In this document: piece by piece, positions 24,897 through 33,918 of the stretch
Layout of the letters: every line of letters begins with the position of its first letter
Numbering within the stretch: position 1 is the stretch's first letter
Assembly: GCF_012927345.1 (NCBI RefSeq)
Contig: NZ_JABBGJ010000041.1
Span: 37,724-101,723 of the forward strand
From: Paraburkholderia polaris
Lineage (GTDB): Bacteria > Pseudomonadota > Gammaproteobacteria > Burkholderiales > Burkholderiaceae
Length of the DNA: 64,000 bases
Reading direction: 5' to 3'
Made by a program: the position numbers and the translations under genes
Notes under the pieces: model-generated
What the model saw: the letters and a program-made list of their open reading frames with translations, nothing else
Databases searched by the model: none
Told to the model about the DNA's origin: nothing

Positions 24897-26210
24897 ATGA
24901 ATCGCGACCCCGCCCCGCATCACCCGCTCGTCCAGCGTCTGATCGACGCGCGTCAAGTTACTGACGCCCTGTTTTCCATCGTCAAACCCGAGTTTCTGTA
25001 TGAGCGGCCGATCCGTGAGCGCCACCGGATCGTGTTTTACATCGGCCATCTGGAAGCTTTCGATCGTAATCTTTTCGATCAACGCGTGTGCGATCTGCCT
25101 GCGTTCGATCCGCACCTCGATCAGCTCTTCGCATTCGGTATCGATCCTGTTGATGGCGGCTTTCCGACCGATCAACCCACTGACTGGCCATCGCTCGACG
25201 CCGTGCGCGGCTACGCGTTGCGCGCCCGCGAGCAGATCGACCGCGAGCTCGATGCGCTGAGCGACTCAACGCGGGTCGGCCGGGAAGGTGAGCACGCTGG
25301 CACGGCCGAGCAGTTGCTGAATGTCGCGATCGAGCATCGGCTGATGCATGCTGAAACGCTCGCGTACATGCTGCATCAGTTGCCGCTTGCACAGAAGGTC
25401 ACCGAGTTGCGCGAGGCGGTGCTTACCCGTTCTGAACCGCGTGAGGCGTTGTCCTCGATGGTCAGCGTGCCGGCTGGCGCAACGGTGCTCGGCATGTCGC
25501 GCGAGAGTGGGCGTTTCGGTTGGGACAACGAGTTCGGCGAATTGCGTGTCGACGTGCCAGCGTTCGAGATAGACCGCCACATGGTGACGAACGGCGCATT
25601 TCGTGAGTTCATCGAGGCAGGTGGCTATCGCGAACCGAAGTGGTGGACGGACAAGGATTGGGTATGGAAGGAATGCGAACACATCGAGCATCCCGCCTGC
25701 TGGTCGCAGCGAGCCGGAAGCAATCAGGACAGCGCATGGGTGCTACGCACGATGTTCGACGAAGTGCCGCTGCCGCTCGACTGGCCGGCTTACGTGAGTC
25801 ATGCCGAGGCCAGCGCCTACGCGCGATGGGCCGGCAAGACACTGCCCAGCGAAGCACAATGGCAACGCGCGGCACACGGCGCACCGCATGCGATGTCGGG
25901 CAATTTCGATTTTCGTAGCTGGGACCCGCAGCCGGTCGATGCCTATCCAGACAACGTCAGCGCGTTCGGCGTGGAAGGTCAATTCGGCAATGGCTGGGAG
26001 TGGACCTCCACGGTGTTCGACGCACTGCCTGGGTTTGAAGCATTTCCGTTTTATCCGGGCTACTCCGCCAACTTTTTCGACGGGCAGCATTACGTGATCA
26101 AAGGCGGTTCGGCACGCACCGCGCAATGCATGTTGCGGCCGGCGTTTCGCAACTGGTTTCAGCCGCATTATCAGTATGTGTATGCGGGGTTTCGGTGTGT
26201 GAAAAATTAG
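24897..26210 (+). CDS. egtB: EgtB-like nonheme-iron sulfoxide synthase (DinB plus FGE-sulfatase domains)
   Basis: ATG 24897 follows AAGGAG. The 437-residue protein has an N-terminal DinB-like four-helix domain with metal His residues in YIGHLEAFD and IEHRLMHAETL. A C-terminal formylglycine-generating-type domain follows (VPAGATVLGMSRESGRFGWDNEFG...FEIDRHMVTNGAFREFI...TLPSEAQWQRAAHG...GNGWEWTSTVF...VIKGGSARTAQCMLRP...GFRCVKN). EgtB enzymes join a thiol donor to hercynine in ergothioneine synthesis, and SenA paralogues do so with selenosugar. The usual partner EgtD (histidine methyltransferase) is not adjacent and no senB is visible, so the assignment to EgtB, SenA or another sulfoxide synthase remains open. 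Confidence 0.85.
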   Translation: MNRDPAPHHPLVQRLIDARQVTDALFSIVKPEFLYERPIRERHRIVFYIGHLEAFDRNLFDQRVCDLPAFDPHLDQLFAFGIDPVDGGFPTDQPTDWPSLDAVRGYALRAREQIDRELDALSDSTRVGREGEHAGTAEQLLNVAIEHRLMHAETLAYMLHQLPLAQKVTELREAVLTRSEPREALSSMVSVPAGATVLGMSRESGRFGWDNEFGELRVDVPAFEIDRHMVTNGAFREFIEAGGYREPKWWTDKDWVWKECEHIEHPACWSQRAGSNQDSAWVLRTMFDEVPLPLDWPAYVSHAEASAYARWAGKTLPSEAQWQRAAHGAPHAMSGNFDFRSWDPQPVDAYPDNVSAFGVEGQFGNGWEWTSTVFDALPGFEAFPFYPGYSANFFDGQHYVIKGGSARTAQCMLRPAFRNWFQPHYQYVYAGFRCVKN

Positions 26211-26744
26211 ATCAAACGACCGCACGATGAACAACTTTCCGCAAGGCCTCTTGAAGCAACTTGTTCCAACACAGAAGCCTAGTGATTGGGTCGCGATAAC
26301 ACAAATGAAGCGATAGATTTATGAATGAGTAGGAATGCTTACATAGCCAGCGAATAGAATTGCTCTGCCGCGGTTTTTGTGCCGCCGTCGTTCTGCACCG
26401 GCGATGAAGAGTGACGGTGTCGGCATAGTTCAGTCGCCTAGCAATTCTACGATCTTGCGAAATGAGCATTCCTATTCGTGCCGTCTCGACTCTTCCTGAC
26501 TTTCGTTACCGCGACAGATCCGATCGTGGATGGCCTGGCAGGACTCCAGCCTTGTTTCGGGCAGTTGCTGGCGATACAGATGCGCACGTGGCTGGTTGCG
26601 CGACCACTGGCGCGTTTGCTGTTGATGCAATTGAAGTTGGCGCTGGCGGCCGTGCTGCTCATCGGTGTCCCGTCGTACAGCTTGCCGGTGCGGCGCAATC
26701 AGGCGGTAACCGCTAGAATTGCGGCTTTACCCCGGAATACGCCA
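26211..26744. other. 534-bp intergenic region before the helicase
   Basis: Open frames exist on both strands between 26447 and 26716 but none has convincing family features, so I annotate nothing. The first 250 bases are AT-richer than the flanks. Confidence 0.45.
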
Positions 26745-28190
26745 ATGTCTTTTGCCTCGCTTGGCCTGATCGATCCCTTGCTGCGTAATCTGCAGGACCT
26801 CAATTACCAGACACCTACGCCGGTGCAGGCCAAGGCGATTCCTGCTGTGCTCAGTGGCAAGGACGTCATGGCTGCGGCACAGACCGGCACTGGCAAAACG
26901 GCGGGTTTTGCGCTGCCGCTGTTGCAACGGCTGGTGCAACACGGCCCGGCGGTGTCCAGCAACCGCGCGCGTGTTCTGGTGCTGGTGCCCACCCGTGAAC
27001 TGGCCGAACAAGTGCTGCAAAGCTTTATCGAGTATGGCAAAGGCCTCGACTTGCGATTTCTGGCCGCCTACGGCGGTGTGAGTATCAACCCGCAGATGAT
27101 GAAGTTGCGCAAAGGCGTGGATGTGCTCGTTGCCACGCCGGGCCGTTTGCTCGATCTCAATCGCCAGAACGCAGTGCAGTTTGATGAAGTACAAACGCTC
27201 GTGCTGGATGAAGCCGACCGCATGCTGGATCTGGGCTTTGCGCGTGAACTCAACGCCGTCTTTGCTGCCTTGCCCGCCGAGCGCCAGACCCTGCTGTTCT
27301 CCGCCACGTTTACCGATGATATCCGCGCCATGGCGGCCGGCATTCTGCGCGGCCCGGTCAATATCAGCGTCAGCCCGCCCAATTCAACGGTCAGCAAGAT
27401 CAAGCAGTGGGTGGTGCCGGTGGATAAAAAGAACAAGCCTGAGCTCTTCATGCACCTTGTGGCTGAGAACAACTGGGAGCACGCGCTGGTGTTCGTCAAA
27501 ACCCGCAATGGCGTGGATTACCTGGCGGCCATGCTGGATGAAGCGGGCTATGCGGTCGACACCATCCACGGCGACAAACCGCAACCCGCGCGCATGCGTG
27601 CGCTGGAGCGCTTCAAGGCAGGCGAAGTCCATATGCTGGTAGCCACCGATGTGGCTGCGCGCGGGCTGGATATCGACGACCTGCCGCTGGTAATCAACGT
27701 TGATCTGCCGATCGTGGCGCAAGACTATGTGCACCGTATTGGCCGTACCGGCCGCGCGGGCGCCAGCGGCGTGGCGGTGTCCCTTGTGTGTGCCGATGAA
27801 GCGCCGCAACTGGCCGCGATTGAAGCGCTGATCCGCCAAACGCTGCCCCGTGAAGAAGAGCCGGGTTTTGAAGCCGAACACCGCGTGCCGCAAACTAGCG
27901 CGACGGGCCAGATCATCAAGAAACCCAAAAAGCCTAAGAAGCCCAAAGTGCCGCCAGCTGCGCCGGGCGCCATGCAGGTGCTCAGCAAAAAACCGCGCCC
28001 GCAAAGTGGCGAAAACAAACGCAAGCCTGCGGCGCAGCGCGCTGTGGCCGCGGGTAAAGGCACAAGCTTGTCTAGCGGCAGCCCATTCAGCCTTCAAAAG
28101 CCACGCAGCAAACCCGCCAGCAAGCCAGTTGAGGGTTCACGCAAGCCGGCTGGCAAACCCGCTGGTGGCCGCGGCAAACGCCAACCCTGA
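26745..28190 (+). CDS. rhlE: DEAD-box RNA helicase, RhlE type
   Basis: From ATG 26745 (MSFASLGLIDPLLRNLQDLNYQTPTPVQ, the Q motif) the 481-residue protein shows all helicase motifs: AQTGTGKT, PTRELAEQ, TPGRLLDL, DEADRMLDLGF, SAT, VFVKTRNG, ATDVAARGLDIDDL and HRIGRTGRAG. A lysine-rich disordered tail (KKPKKPKKPKVPP...GGRGKRQP) follows. It unwinds RNA, probably in ribosome assembly or RNA decay. Extending to 26478 adds a hydrophobic stretch foreign to the family. Codon use (many CTG-GAT, GCC, AAA choices) looks less GC-biased than in neighbours, so acquisition from another beta-proteobacterium is possible. Confidence 0.93.
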   Translation: MSFASLGLIDPLLRNLQDLNYQTPTPVQAKAIPAVLSGKDVMAAAQTGTGKTAGFALPLLQRLVQHGPAVSSNRARVLVLVPTRELAEQVLQSFIEYGKGLDLRFLAAYGGVSINPQMMKLRKGVDVLVATPGRLLDLNRQNAVQFDEVQTLVLDEADRMLDLGFARELNAVFAALPAERQTLLFSATFTDDIRAMAAGILRGPVNISVSPPNSTVSKIKQWVVPVDKKNKPELFMHLVAENNWEHALVFVKTRNGVDYLAAMLDEAGYAVDTIHGDKPQPARMRALERFKAGEVHMLVATDVAARGLDIDDLPLVINVDLPIVAQDYVHRIGRTGRAGASGVAVSLVCADEAPQLAAIEALIRQTLPREEEPGFEAEHRVPQTSATGQIIKKPKKPKKPKVPPAAPGAMQVLSKKPRPQSGENKRKPAAQRAVAAGKGTSLSSGSPFSLQKPRSKPASKPVEGSRKPAGKPAGGRGKRQP

Positions 28191-28207
28191 TCCATGGGGA
28201 CGAGTAA

Positions 28208-28231
28208 CGCCAGCCCTGGAACAGGCTGGCG
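28208..28231 (+). terminator. Hairpin after the helicase gene
   Basis: An 8-bp stem (CGCCAGCC/GGCTGGCG, 8-nt loop) lies 17 bases after the stop and is followed by only three T residues; a weak intrinsic terminator at best. Confidence 0.45.
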
Positions 28232-28387
28232 GTTTGCGGCGCGCATGTTCGGACGGTTCAACGGTAGTAGTTCACCCAGCGCCTCGTAAGCTGGCCGGCG
28301 AAAGGCACTCCCCGTTCGCCCCGCGGTTTCAACTACCGGGTTTGAGCAGCCGGGGCGCTGGTATCCAACGTGTGAACCTGGATAGCC

Positions 28388-30325
28388 TCACTTCTTCAGC
28401 AGCCTCCACAGCGTGGTACGTCCGATCCCGAGCGCACGGCTCGCCGCGGCGCGGTTGTTGCCGTTTTTTTCCAGAGCGCGTAGTACGTCATCGCGGGTCA
28501 CGGCCGCGGGCGGCGGACCGGCGACCTTGCCATTGGCCGCAAGGGCGAGCGGCGCATGCATGCGTCCGAACTCCGGAAAAACGTCCCGCAGATCCTGCCA
28601 CGCGCTGCTCGCCGCATCGCCCAGATAAATCGCCGCGCGCGCTATCAGGTTCTCGAGCTCCCGCACGTTGCCGGGCCACGCGTAATGTTCGAATAGCGGC
28701 GTCAGGAATTCCAGCACGCGCTCCGTGGCCGCGGCGGGCAACCCGTATTTTGTCACGCTACGCCTGAGCAGATGCCGCGCCAGTTCCGGTATATCGTCGC
28801 GCCGCTCGCGTAATGGCGGCAGTTCGATTTGCAACAGATTGAGCCGGAAATACAGATCGGCGCGAAACACGCCCTGCTCGACGAGTGCATGCAGGTCGCG
28901 ATGCGTCGCGGCGATCACGCGAACGTCGATCGGCGTCGCGCGCCCCGAACCGAGTTTCATTACTTCGCGCTCCTGCAACACGCGCAGCAACCGGCTTTGC
29001 GACGCCGCCGGCATTTCGCCGATTTCATCGAGAAAGATCGTCCCCGTGTGCGCGGTTTCGAAGAGCCCCGGGCTGCCGCCGCGCCGCGCGCCGGTGAACG
29101 CACCCTCCTCGTGTCCGAACAGTTCGCTTTCGATCAACCCTTCCGGCAACGCCGCGCAATTGAACGCGACGAATGGGTTGCCGCGCCGGCGGCTCGCATT
29201 GTGAATGCCCTGCGCGACCAGTTCTTTGCCGGTGCCGCTTTCGCCGGCGAGCAGCACGGTCGCGTCGTGCGCAGCGCCGGCCCGCGCAATGCGCCGCACA
29301 CGCTCGAGCGCCGGCGACGCGCCAGTCAGATCGGACAGACTGTGCCGCGCCACCAGATGTTTCGGCCGCTGACTGGTGCGCAATGTGCGGTCGATACGCT
29401 GCGCGACCAGCGCGTCTTGCACCGTGACCACCGACCCGGACCGCAAGCCATGCTCGACGATCGGCACACAATTGACGATCAGCGCACGGCCGTCGATCTG
29501 CTCGATGCGCTCGTCGATCGGCGCGTCGGTGTCGAGCGTTTCGCGCAGCAGCGGGCCGACCGCACTCGCAATTTGCGGCGGCAGATCGCGCGTGCGGTCA
29601 AGTCCGAGCAGATCGAGCATCGCCGGATTAACTGCCTCGAGCTGGCCGGCGTCATCGAATGCGGCGACGCCGTCACGCAGATGCGCGACGATTGTATTGA
29701 GCCGCACACGCTTCGACTCCTTCTGGCGGCTCACCCGCGCCAATTCGATGGAGCGCTCGAACGCTTCCTCGACCGCTCCGAGCGAGTAGAGAAACACGCT
29801 ATGCAGCCCGGCCTGCTGTGCGAGATCGCACGCCATGCCCGGGCCGATAATGACCTTGCAGCCCTCGGCCGCGAGCGTGTCGACGGCCACGCGGACTTCG
29901 TCGATTGAGCGGTATGCGCGCTGTTTCAATGCAACGTTCAACCACGCGCTGAGGTCGGTCAGTTCCTTCGACACCGTTTCGTGCAGAACGAGGCCGATCG
30001 GCGCGCCCGGCCACATCGTGATTGCCTGGGTGATACCGCTCAGCACGTCGAAGCCGTTCACCTTGACCATCACGACCGGCACGCTCAGGTTGTCGCGTAG
30101 ATACGCGCCGTTCGAGCCGGCGGCGAGTACGACGTCGACCGTGCCAGCATCGACAGACGCCTGCAGCGCGGTCACGGCCGCGCCGTAACCCTCGCGTACC
30201 GAAAAGAACCTTGCGTGCTCCGCATAGCGGGGCGCGACGGTTTCGCACAGCGCTCTCAGCCGGCTGATGCTGACCAGCGCGATGCCCGGGCGGCCCTGGT
30301 TCGGGTTCGAGACAAGCGTTGACAC
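28388..30325 (-). CDS. PrpR-type sigma-54-dependent activator
   Basis: I take GTG 30325 (VSTLVSNPNQGRPGIALVSISRL) as the start because GGAG lies 9 bases upstream and the PrpR-type N-terminal domain begins there; the frame is open further up without family signal. The domains are the PrpR N-terminal sensor (about 10-180), a PAS-like segment (VRLNTIVAHLRDGVAAFDDAGQLEAVNPAML), the AAA+ domain with Walker A GESGTGKE and the sigma-54 contact motif EEGAFTGARRG, and a Fis-type helix-turn-helix (NNRAAASRALGIGRTTLWRLL). It is divergent from the lyase at 30522, which it probably activates in response to an organic acid or CoA-derived metabolite. Confidence 0.92.
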   Translation of the reverse strand: MSTLVSNPNQGRPGIALVSISRLRALCETVAPRYAEHARFFSVREGYGAAVTALQASVDAGTVDVVLAAGSNGAYLRDNLSVPVVMVKVNGFDVLSGITQAITMWPGAPIGLVLHETVSKELTDLSAWLNVALKQRAYRSIDEVRVAVDTLAAEGCKVIIGPGMACDLAQQAGLHSVFLYSLGAVEEAFERSIELARVSRQKESKRVRLNTIVAHLRDGVAAFDDAGQLEAVNPAMLDLLGLDRTRDLPPQIASAVGPLLRETLDTDAPIDERIEQIDGRALIVNCVPIVEHGLRSGSVVTVQDALVAQRIDRTLRTSQRPKHLVARHSLSDLTGASPALERVRRIARAGAAHDATVLLAGESGTGKELVAQGIHNASRRRGNPFVAFNCAALPEGLIESELFGHEEGAFTGARRGGSPGLFETAHTGTIFLDEIGEMPAASQSRLLRVLQEREVMKLGSGRATPIDVRVIAATHRDLHALVEQGVFRADLYFRLNLLQIELPPLRERRDDIPELARHLLRRSVTKYGLPAAATERVLEFLTPLFEHYAWPGNVRELENLIARAAIYLGDAASSAWQDLRDVFPEFGRMHAPLALAANGKVAGPPPAAVTRDDVLRALEKNGNNRAAASRALGIGRTTLWRLLKK

Positions 30326-30356
30326 GATGGAGTCTCCGGAGACGATGGAACGATTA

Positions 30357-30383
30357 TGAAACGTTCCGCGGAACAAGTGAAAC
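30357..30383. promoter_or_regulatory. Candidate upstream activator sites
   Basis: TGAAAC occurs at 30357-30362 and 30378-30383, exactly 21 bases (two helical turns) apart, with a perfect 12-bp palindrome GTTCCGCGGAAC between them at 30363-30374. The position, about 100 bases ahead of a -24/-12 motif, suits a sigma-54 activator. Confidence 0.45.
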
Positions 30384-30463
30384 ATTTTCGCACAGCCGCG
30401 TCGCAGCACGCTGCTTTCGATAAGTCCATGTTTTTGCACACGAAACAGAAAGAGGCTCACGAT

Positions 30464-30480
30464 CGGCATGCTTCCTGCAT
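30464..30480 (+). promoter_or_regulatory. Candidate sigma-54 promoter
   Basis: CGGCATGCTTCCTGCAT places GG (30465-30466) and GC (30477-30478) 10 bases apart, the -24/-12 spacing, 42 bases before the lyase start. It deviates from TGGCAC at two positions. Confidence 0.42.
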
Positions 30481-30521
30481 AAGGCTGGCACTTTAAGTCA
30501 CTCATTCCGGAGACACACGCT

Positions 30522-31409
30522 ATGACTACTTCGTCCGCTACCCGCCGCGCGGCCTTCCGCACCAAAGTCAACCAACGTCAGGGCCTGCTCGTGCCGGGCG
30601 CCTTCAACGCGATGAGCGCGCGCGTGATTGAAGACGCCGGTTTCGAGGCGCTCTACATCACGGGGGCGGGCGTCACCAACATGTCGCTCGGGCTGCCCGA
30701 CCTCGGCTTCATCGGTCTCGCCGAAGTCGCCGAGCATTGCGCGCGGATTCGCGACGCGGTCGCGCTGCCGCTGATCGTCGACGCCGACACCGGCTTCGGC
30801 AACGCGCTGAACGTGCGCCAGACCGTGCGTGTGCTCGAGCGCAGCGGCGCCGACGTGATCCAGTTCGAAGACCAGGTCATGCCGAAGAAATGCGGCCACT
30901 TCGCCGGCAAGGAAGTCGTCAGCACGAGCGAGATGGTCGGCAAGATCCGAGCGGCCGTCGATGCCCGCGAAGACGGCAATCTGCAGATCATGGCGCGCAC
31001 CGATTCGGCCGCGGTCCACGGTATCGAAGACGCCATCGAGCGCGGCCATCGTTTCATCGAGGCCGGTGCGGACATCCTGTTTATCGAAGCGACCGAATCG
31101 CTCGCCGACATCGAACGCCTGCCGGGACTGTTCGACAAGCCGCAACTGATCAACATCGTGATCGGTGGCAAGACGCCGGTGCAATCGCGTGAAGCGCTCG
31201 CCAAACTCGGCTACGGCATCGTGCTGTACGCGAACGCGGCGCTGCAAGGCGCGGTGCTCGGCATGCAGCGCGCGCTCGGTACATTGAAGAGCAACGGCCG
31301 CCTCGATGAAGACGCCACCCTGGTCGCGCCGTTCAGCGAACGCCAGCGCCTTGTGAACAAGCCGCTGTACGACAAGCTCGACCGGGAATACGCAGCAAAA
31401 GACAAGTGA
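30522..31409 (+). CDS. Isocitrate lyase/PEP mutase superfamily enzyme
   Basis: The 295-residue TIM-barrel protein has LLVPGAFNAMSARVIEDAGFEALYITGAG, the metal-binding VDADTGFGNALNV, EDQ and the signature KKCGHFAGK, as in methylisocitrate lyase, oxaloacetate decarboxylase and carboxyphosphonoenolpyruvate mutase-like proteins. It probably cleaves or decarboxylates a 2- or 3-carboxyl organic acid. It is divergent from a PrpR-type activator and followed after 44 bases by an MHS organic-acid symporter, forming an inducible uptake-and-cleavage unit. True PrpB is accompanied by prpC, which is absent, so methylisocitrate is not assured. Confidence 0.88.
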   Translation: MTTSSATRRAAFRTKVNQRQGLLVPGAFNAMSARVIEDAGFEALYITGAGVTNMSLGLPDLGFIGLAEVAEHCARIRDAVALPLIVDADTGFGNALNVRQTVRVLERSGADVIQFEDQVMPKKCGHFAGKEVVSTSEMVGKIRAAVDAREDGNLQIMARTDSAAVHGIEDAIERGHRFIEAGADILFIEATESLADIERLPGLFDKPQLINIVIGGKTPVQSREALAKLGYGIVLYANAALQGAVLGMQRALGTLKSNGRLDEDATLVAPFSERQRLVNKPLYDKLDREYAAKDK

Positions 31410-31453
31410 GCGGCAACGCCACTCGATCGCATCAATAAAATCACGGAGACTTC

Positions 31454-32812
31454 ATGGAAATGCCCCCTAACCCAGGCGACGCGCGCAGCATCAATGCAGC
31501 CGCCGTCGCGAGCGCCCGAAATGCTGGGAACGCAGAAAGCGCCGCTGCGCCGGTGCGCATCCGCTCAATCGTCGGCGGCCTGGCCGGCAACATGATCGAG
31601 TGGTACGACTTTCTTGCGTACAGCATCTTCTCGATCTATTTCGCGAAGTCCTTCTTCCCGAGCGACAAGCCGACCGTCCAGTTGATGAACACCGCTGCGA
31701 TCGCGGCGGTGGGTTATGTGGCGCGGCCGCTCGGCAGTTGGCTGATCGGGCTGTATGCGGACCGGCGCGGCCGCAAATCGGCGTTGACCTGGTCGGTCAT
31801 GGCAATGTGCATCGGCTCGCTGATAATCGCCATCACGCCGGGCTACGCGACGATCGGCGTGTTCGCACCGGTTGTGCTTATTTTCGCGCGGTTGCTGCAA
31901 GGCTTGAGCATGGGGGGCGAATATGGCACCAGCGCGACCTATCTGAGCGAGATCGCTCCGGCGCACCGCCGCGGTTTCTATCTGGGCTTTCTGCAGGTTA
32001 GCGTGGTGGCGGGGCAACTGGTCGCGCTCGCGGTGATGCTGGTGATGCAGAACGTGCTGTTCACGTCGCAGCAAATCGAGCGTTGGGGCTGGCGCATTCC
32101 GTTCGTTATCGGCGGAGCGCTCGCGCTATTTGCGCTGTACATGCGCCGCAACGTTACTGAAACCGAGGCGTTCAAACAGAGCGCGCGACAAGCGGGGCCG
32201 TCGGTCGGCCAGCAGATGCTGCAGCACTGGAGGCAGCTCGCGCTTGCAATCGGCATCACCGTCGGCGGCACCGTCGGCTTCTATACCTACACGGTGTACA
32301 TGCAGAAGTATCTGGTCAATTCGGTCGGGCTCAGCAAGGAAACATCAGCGCTTATCTCTACAGGCGCTCTGCTGCTGTATATGCCGCTGCAGCCACTGTT
32401 CGGCCTCGCGTCAGATATATTCGGCCGGCGCCCGGTGCTGATCTTTTTCGGTGTGTGCTGCACGTTCTTCTCGGTGCCGTTGTTCACGGCGCTCAGTCAC
32501 ACGAAAGATCCGCTCGTTGCGTTCCTGCTGTCGTTCGCCGGACTCGTGATGCTGAGCGGCTTCACGTCGGTCCACATGCTCGCGAAGACCGAGCTGTTTC
32601 CGGCGCGAATCCGAGCACTTGCAGTCGGCTTGCCTTACGCGCTGACGACGGCGATTCTCGGTGGCACGACGGAGTTCGTTGCGTTGCGCTTCAAGGCGAG
32701 CGGTCACGAACAGTACTTTTATTGGTACGTTACCGCGTGGGCGGCGGTGTCGCTTCTCGTCTATATACGGATGCCGGAAACCCACTGTCGAAAAATCGCA
32801 GCGATTGAATGA
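31454..32812 (+). CDS. MHS-family MFS organic-acid:proton symporter
   Basis: The 452-residue protein has 12 predicted membrane spans and typical metabolite:H+ symporter motifs: GNMIEWYDFLAYSIFSIYFAKSFFP, GSWLIGLYADRRGRKSAL, RLLQGLSMGGEYGTSATYLSE, WGWRIPFVIGG. Relatives carry 2-oxoglutarate, citrate, shikimate or proline. It follows the lyase on the same strand and probably imports its substrate. An inverted repeat at 32829-32884 lies just after the stop. Confidence 0.92.
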   Translation: MEMPPNPGDARSINAAAVASARNAGNAESAAAPVRIRSIVGGLAGNMIEWYDFLAYSIFSIYFAKSFFPSDKPTVQLMNTAAIAAVGYVARPLGSWLIGLYADRRGRKSALTWSVMAMCIGSLIIAITPGYATIGVFAPVVLIFARLLQGLSMGGEYGTSATYLSEIAPAHRRGFYLGFLQVSVVAGQLVALAVMLVMQNVLFTSQQIERWGWRIPFVIGGALALFALYMRRNVTETEAFKQSARQAGPSVGQQMLQHWRQLALAIGITVGGTVGFYTYTVYMQKYLVNSVGLSKETSALISTGALLLYMPLQPLFGLASDIFGRRPVLIFFGVCCTFFSVPLFTALSHTKDPLVAFLLSFAGLVMLSGFTSVHMLAKTELFPARIRALAVGLPYALTTAILGGTTEFVALRFKASGHEQYFYWYVTAWAAVSLLVYIRMPETHCRKIAAIE

Positions 32813-32828
32813 GTGAGGTAGTCCGACA

Positions 32829-32884
32829 AAAACGGACACAGTTTAGATTCAGTTAAAAACTGTCATGACTACTGTGTCCATTTT
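32829..32884. repeat. 14-bp inverted repeat between MHS gene and dehydrogenase relic
   Basis: AAAACGGACACAGT (32829-32842) faces ACTGTGTCCATTTT (32871-32884), 13 of 14 bases paired, with a 28-base centre. It could be a terminator stem, an operator or remnants of insertion-sequence ends marking the boundary of the AT-rich segment that follows. Confidence 0.6.
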
Positions 32885-32903
32885 ACTTAGAGAGAAAAGA
32901 CCA

Positions 32904-33883
32904 ATGAAAATTGCAATACTTGATGACTATCACGACGCCATACGCACGCTACCTTGTTTCGACAAATTGACAGGCCACGACGTCACAATCTGGAACGATC
33001 ACGTACAAAATGTTGATGTGCTAGCTGAACGATTACAAGAGATCGAAGTGCTAGTATTGAATCGCGAGCGCACCAAAATTCAGTCTGCATTATTAGAGCG
33101 CCTCCCCAATCTCAAACTGATCAGCCAACGTAGCGTTTATCCACACATCGACATTGTTGCCTGTACACGACTCGGCGTGATCGTCTCATCTAGTCAGCAC
33201 GCTGATACCCCTAACTACGCTGCGGCAGAAATTACGTGGGCTTGGTGCTTGCTGGTGTGCGCCAGATTCCGCAGCAAATGTCGGCTCTCAAGGCAGGAAA
33301 GTGGCAAATCGGTGCTGGTAGTACGTTGCGTGAGAAGACCTTAGGTATTTATGGTTATGGCCGGATTGGGCGCGTGGTTGCTGGATATGGCAAAGCCTTT
33401 GGTATGAAAGTATTGATATGGGCGCGCGCAGAATCGCTCAAGAAAGCAATTGAGGATGGCTACGAAATTGCTGAAAGTAAGCAGGCTTTTTTTGAAACAT
33501 CCGATGTCCTTTCTTTGCATATGCGATTGTACGATGCGACGCGCGGCATTGTCACCGCTGAGGATCTCGCCCACATGAAGACGACCGCATTGATCGTCAA
33601 CACCAGCCGGGCAGCACTTATAGCACCAGGCGCATTGGTACAGGCTCTACAAGCAGGGCGCCCAGGAATGGCCGCCGTGGATGTGTTCGAAGATGAGCCG
33701 GTGCAGGACATTAACCATCCTTTACTCAATATGGATAATGTTGTTTGTACGCCGCATATCGGCTATGTATCGCGTGACGAATTTGAAATCCAATTTACCG
33801 ATATTTTTGATCAGATTGTTGCCTTTGCAAACGGCCGTCCAACGCATGTTGTGAATCCAGAAGTGCTAAAAAAACGTCGTTAG
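32904..33883 (+). pseudogene. D-2-hydroxyacid dehydrogenase, frameshifted
   Basis: Two frames together encode one NAD-dependent D-2-hydroxyacid dehydrogenase. The first runs from ATG 32904 (MKIAILDDYHDAIRTLPCF) to NYAAAEITW around 33236. The second continues GLVLAGVRQIPQQMSALKAGKWQ to 33883 with the NAD fold TLGIYGYGRIGRV, catalytic Arg in NTSRAALI, Glu in DVFEDEP and His in CTPHIGYV. Adding one G in the GGG of ACGTGGGCTTGG near 33236 restores a 326-residue protein, so this is a single-base deletion or a sequencing error in a short run. The gene is clearly AT-richer than both neighbours, which suggests horizontal gain. Confidence 0.88.
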
Positions 33884-33918
33884 TCTGCAACCTATCGTCC
33901 CCGAGGGAGTGAATCGGT

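Noticed and set aside
26447..26716. Frames on both strands before the helicase, including a hydrophobic plus-strand extension and a Gln-rich minus-strand frame
   Set aside because: There is no clear start with ribosome binding site and no family match; the helicase motif order begins only at 26745.
30487..30503. TGGCAC motif as a sigma-54 -24 element
   Set aside because: No GC dinucleotide lies at the required spacing; the element at 30464-30480 fits better.
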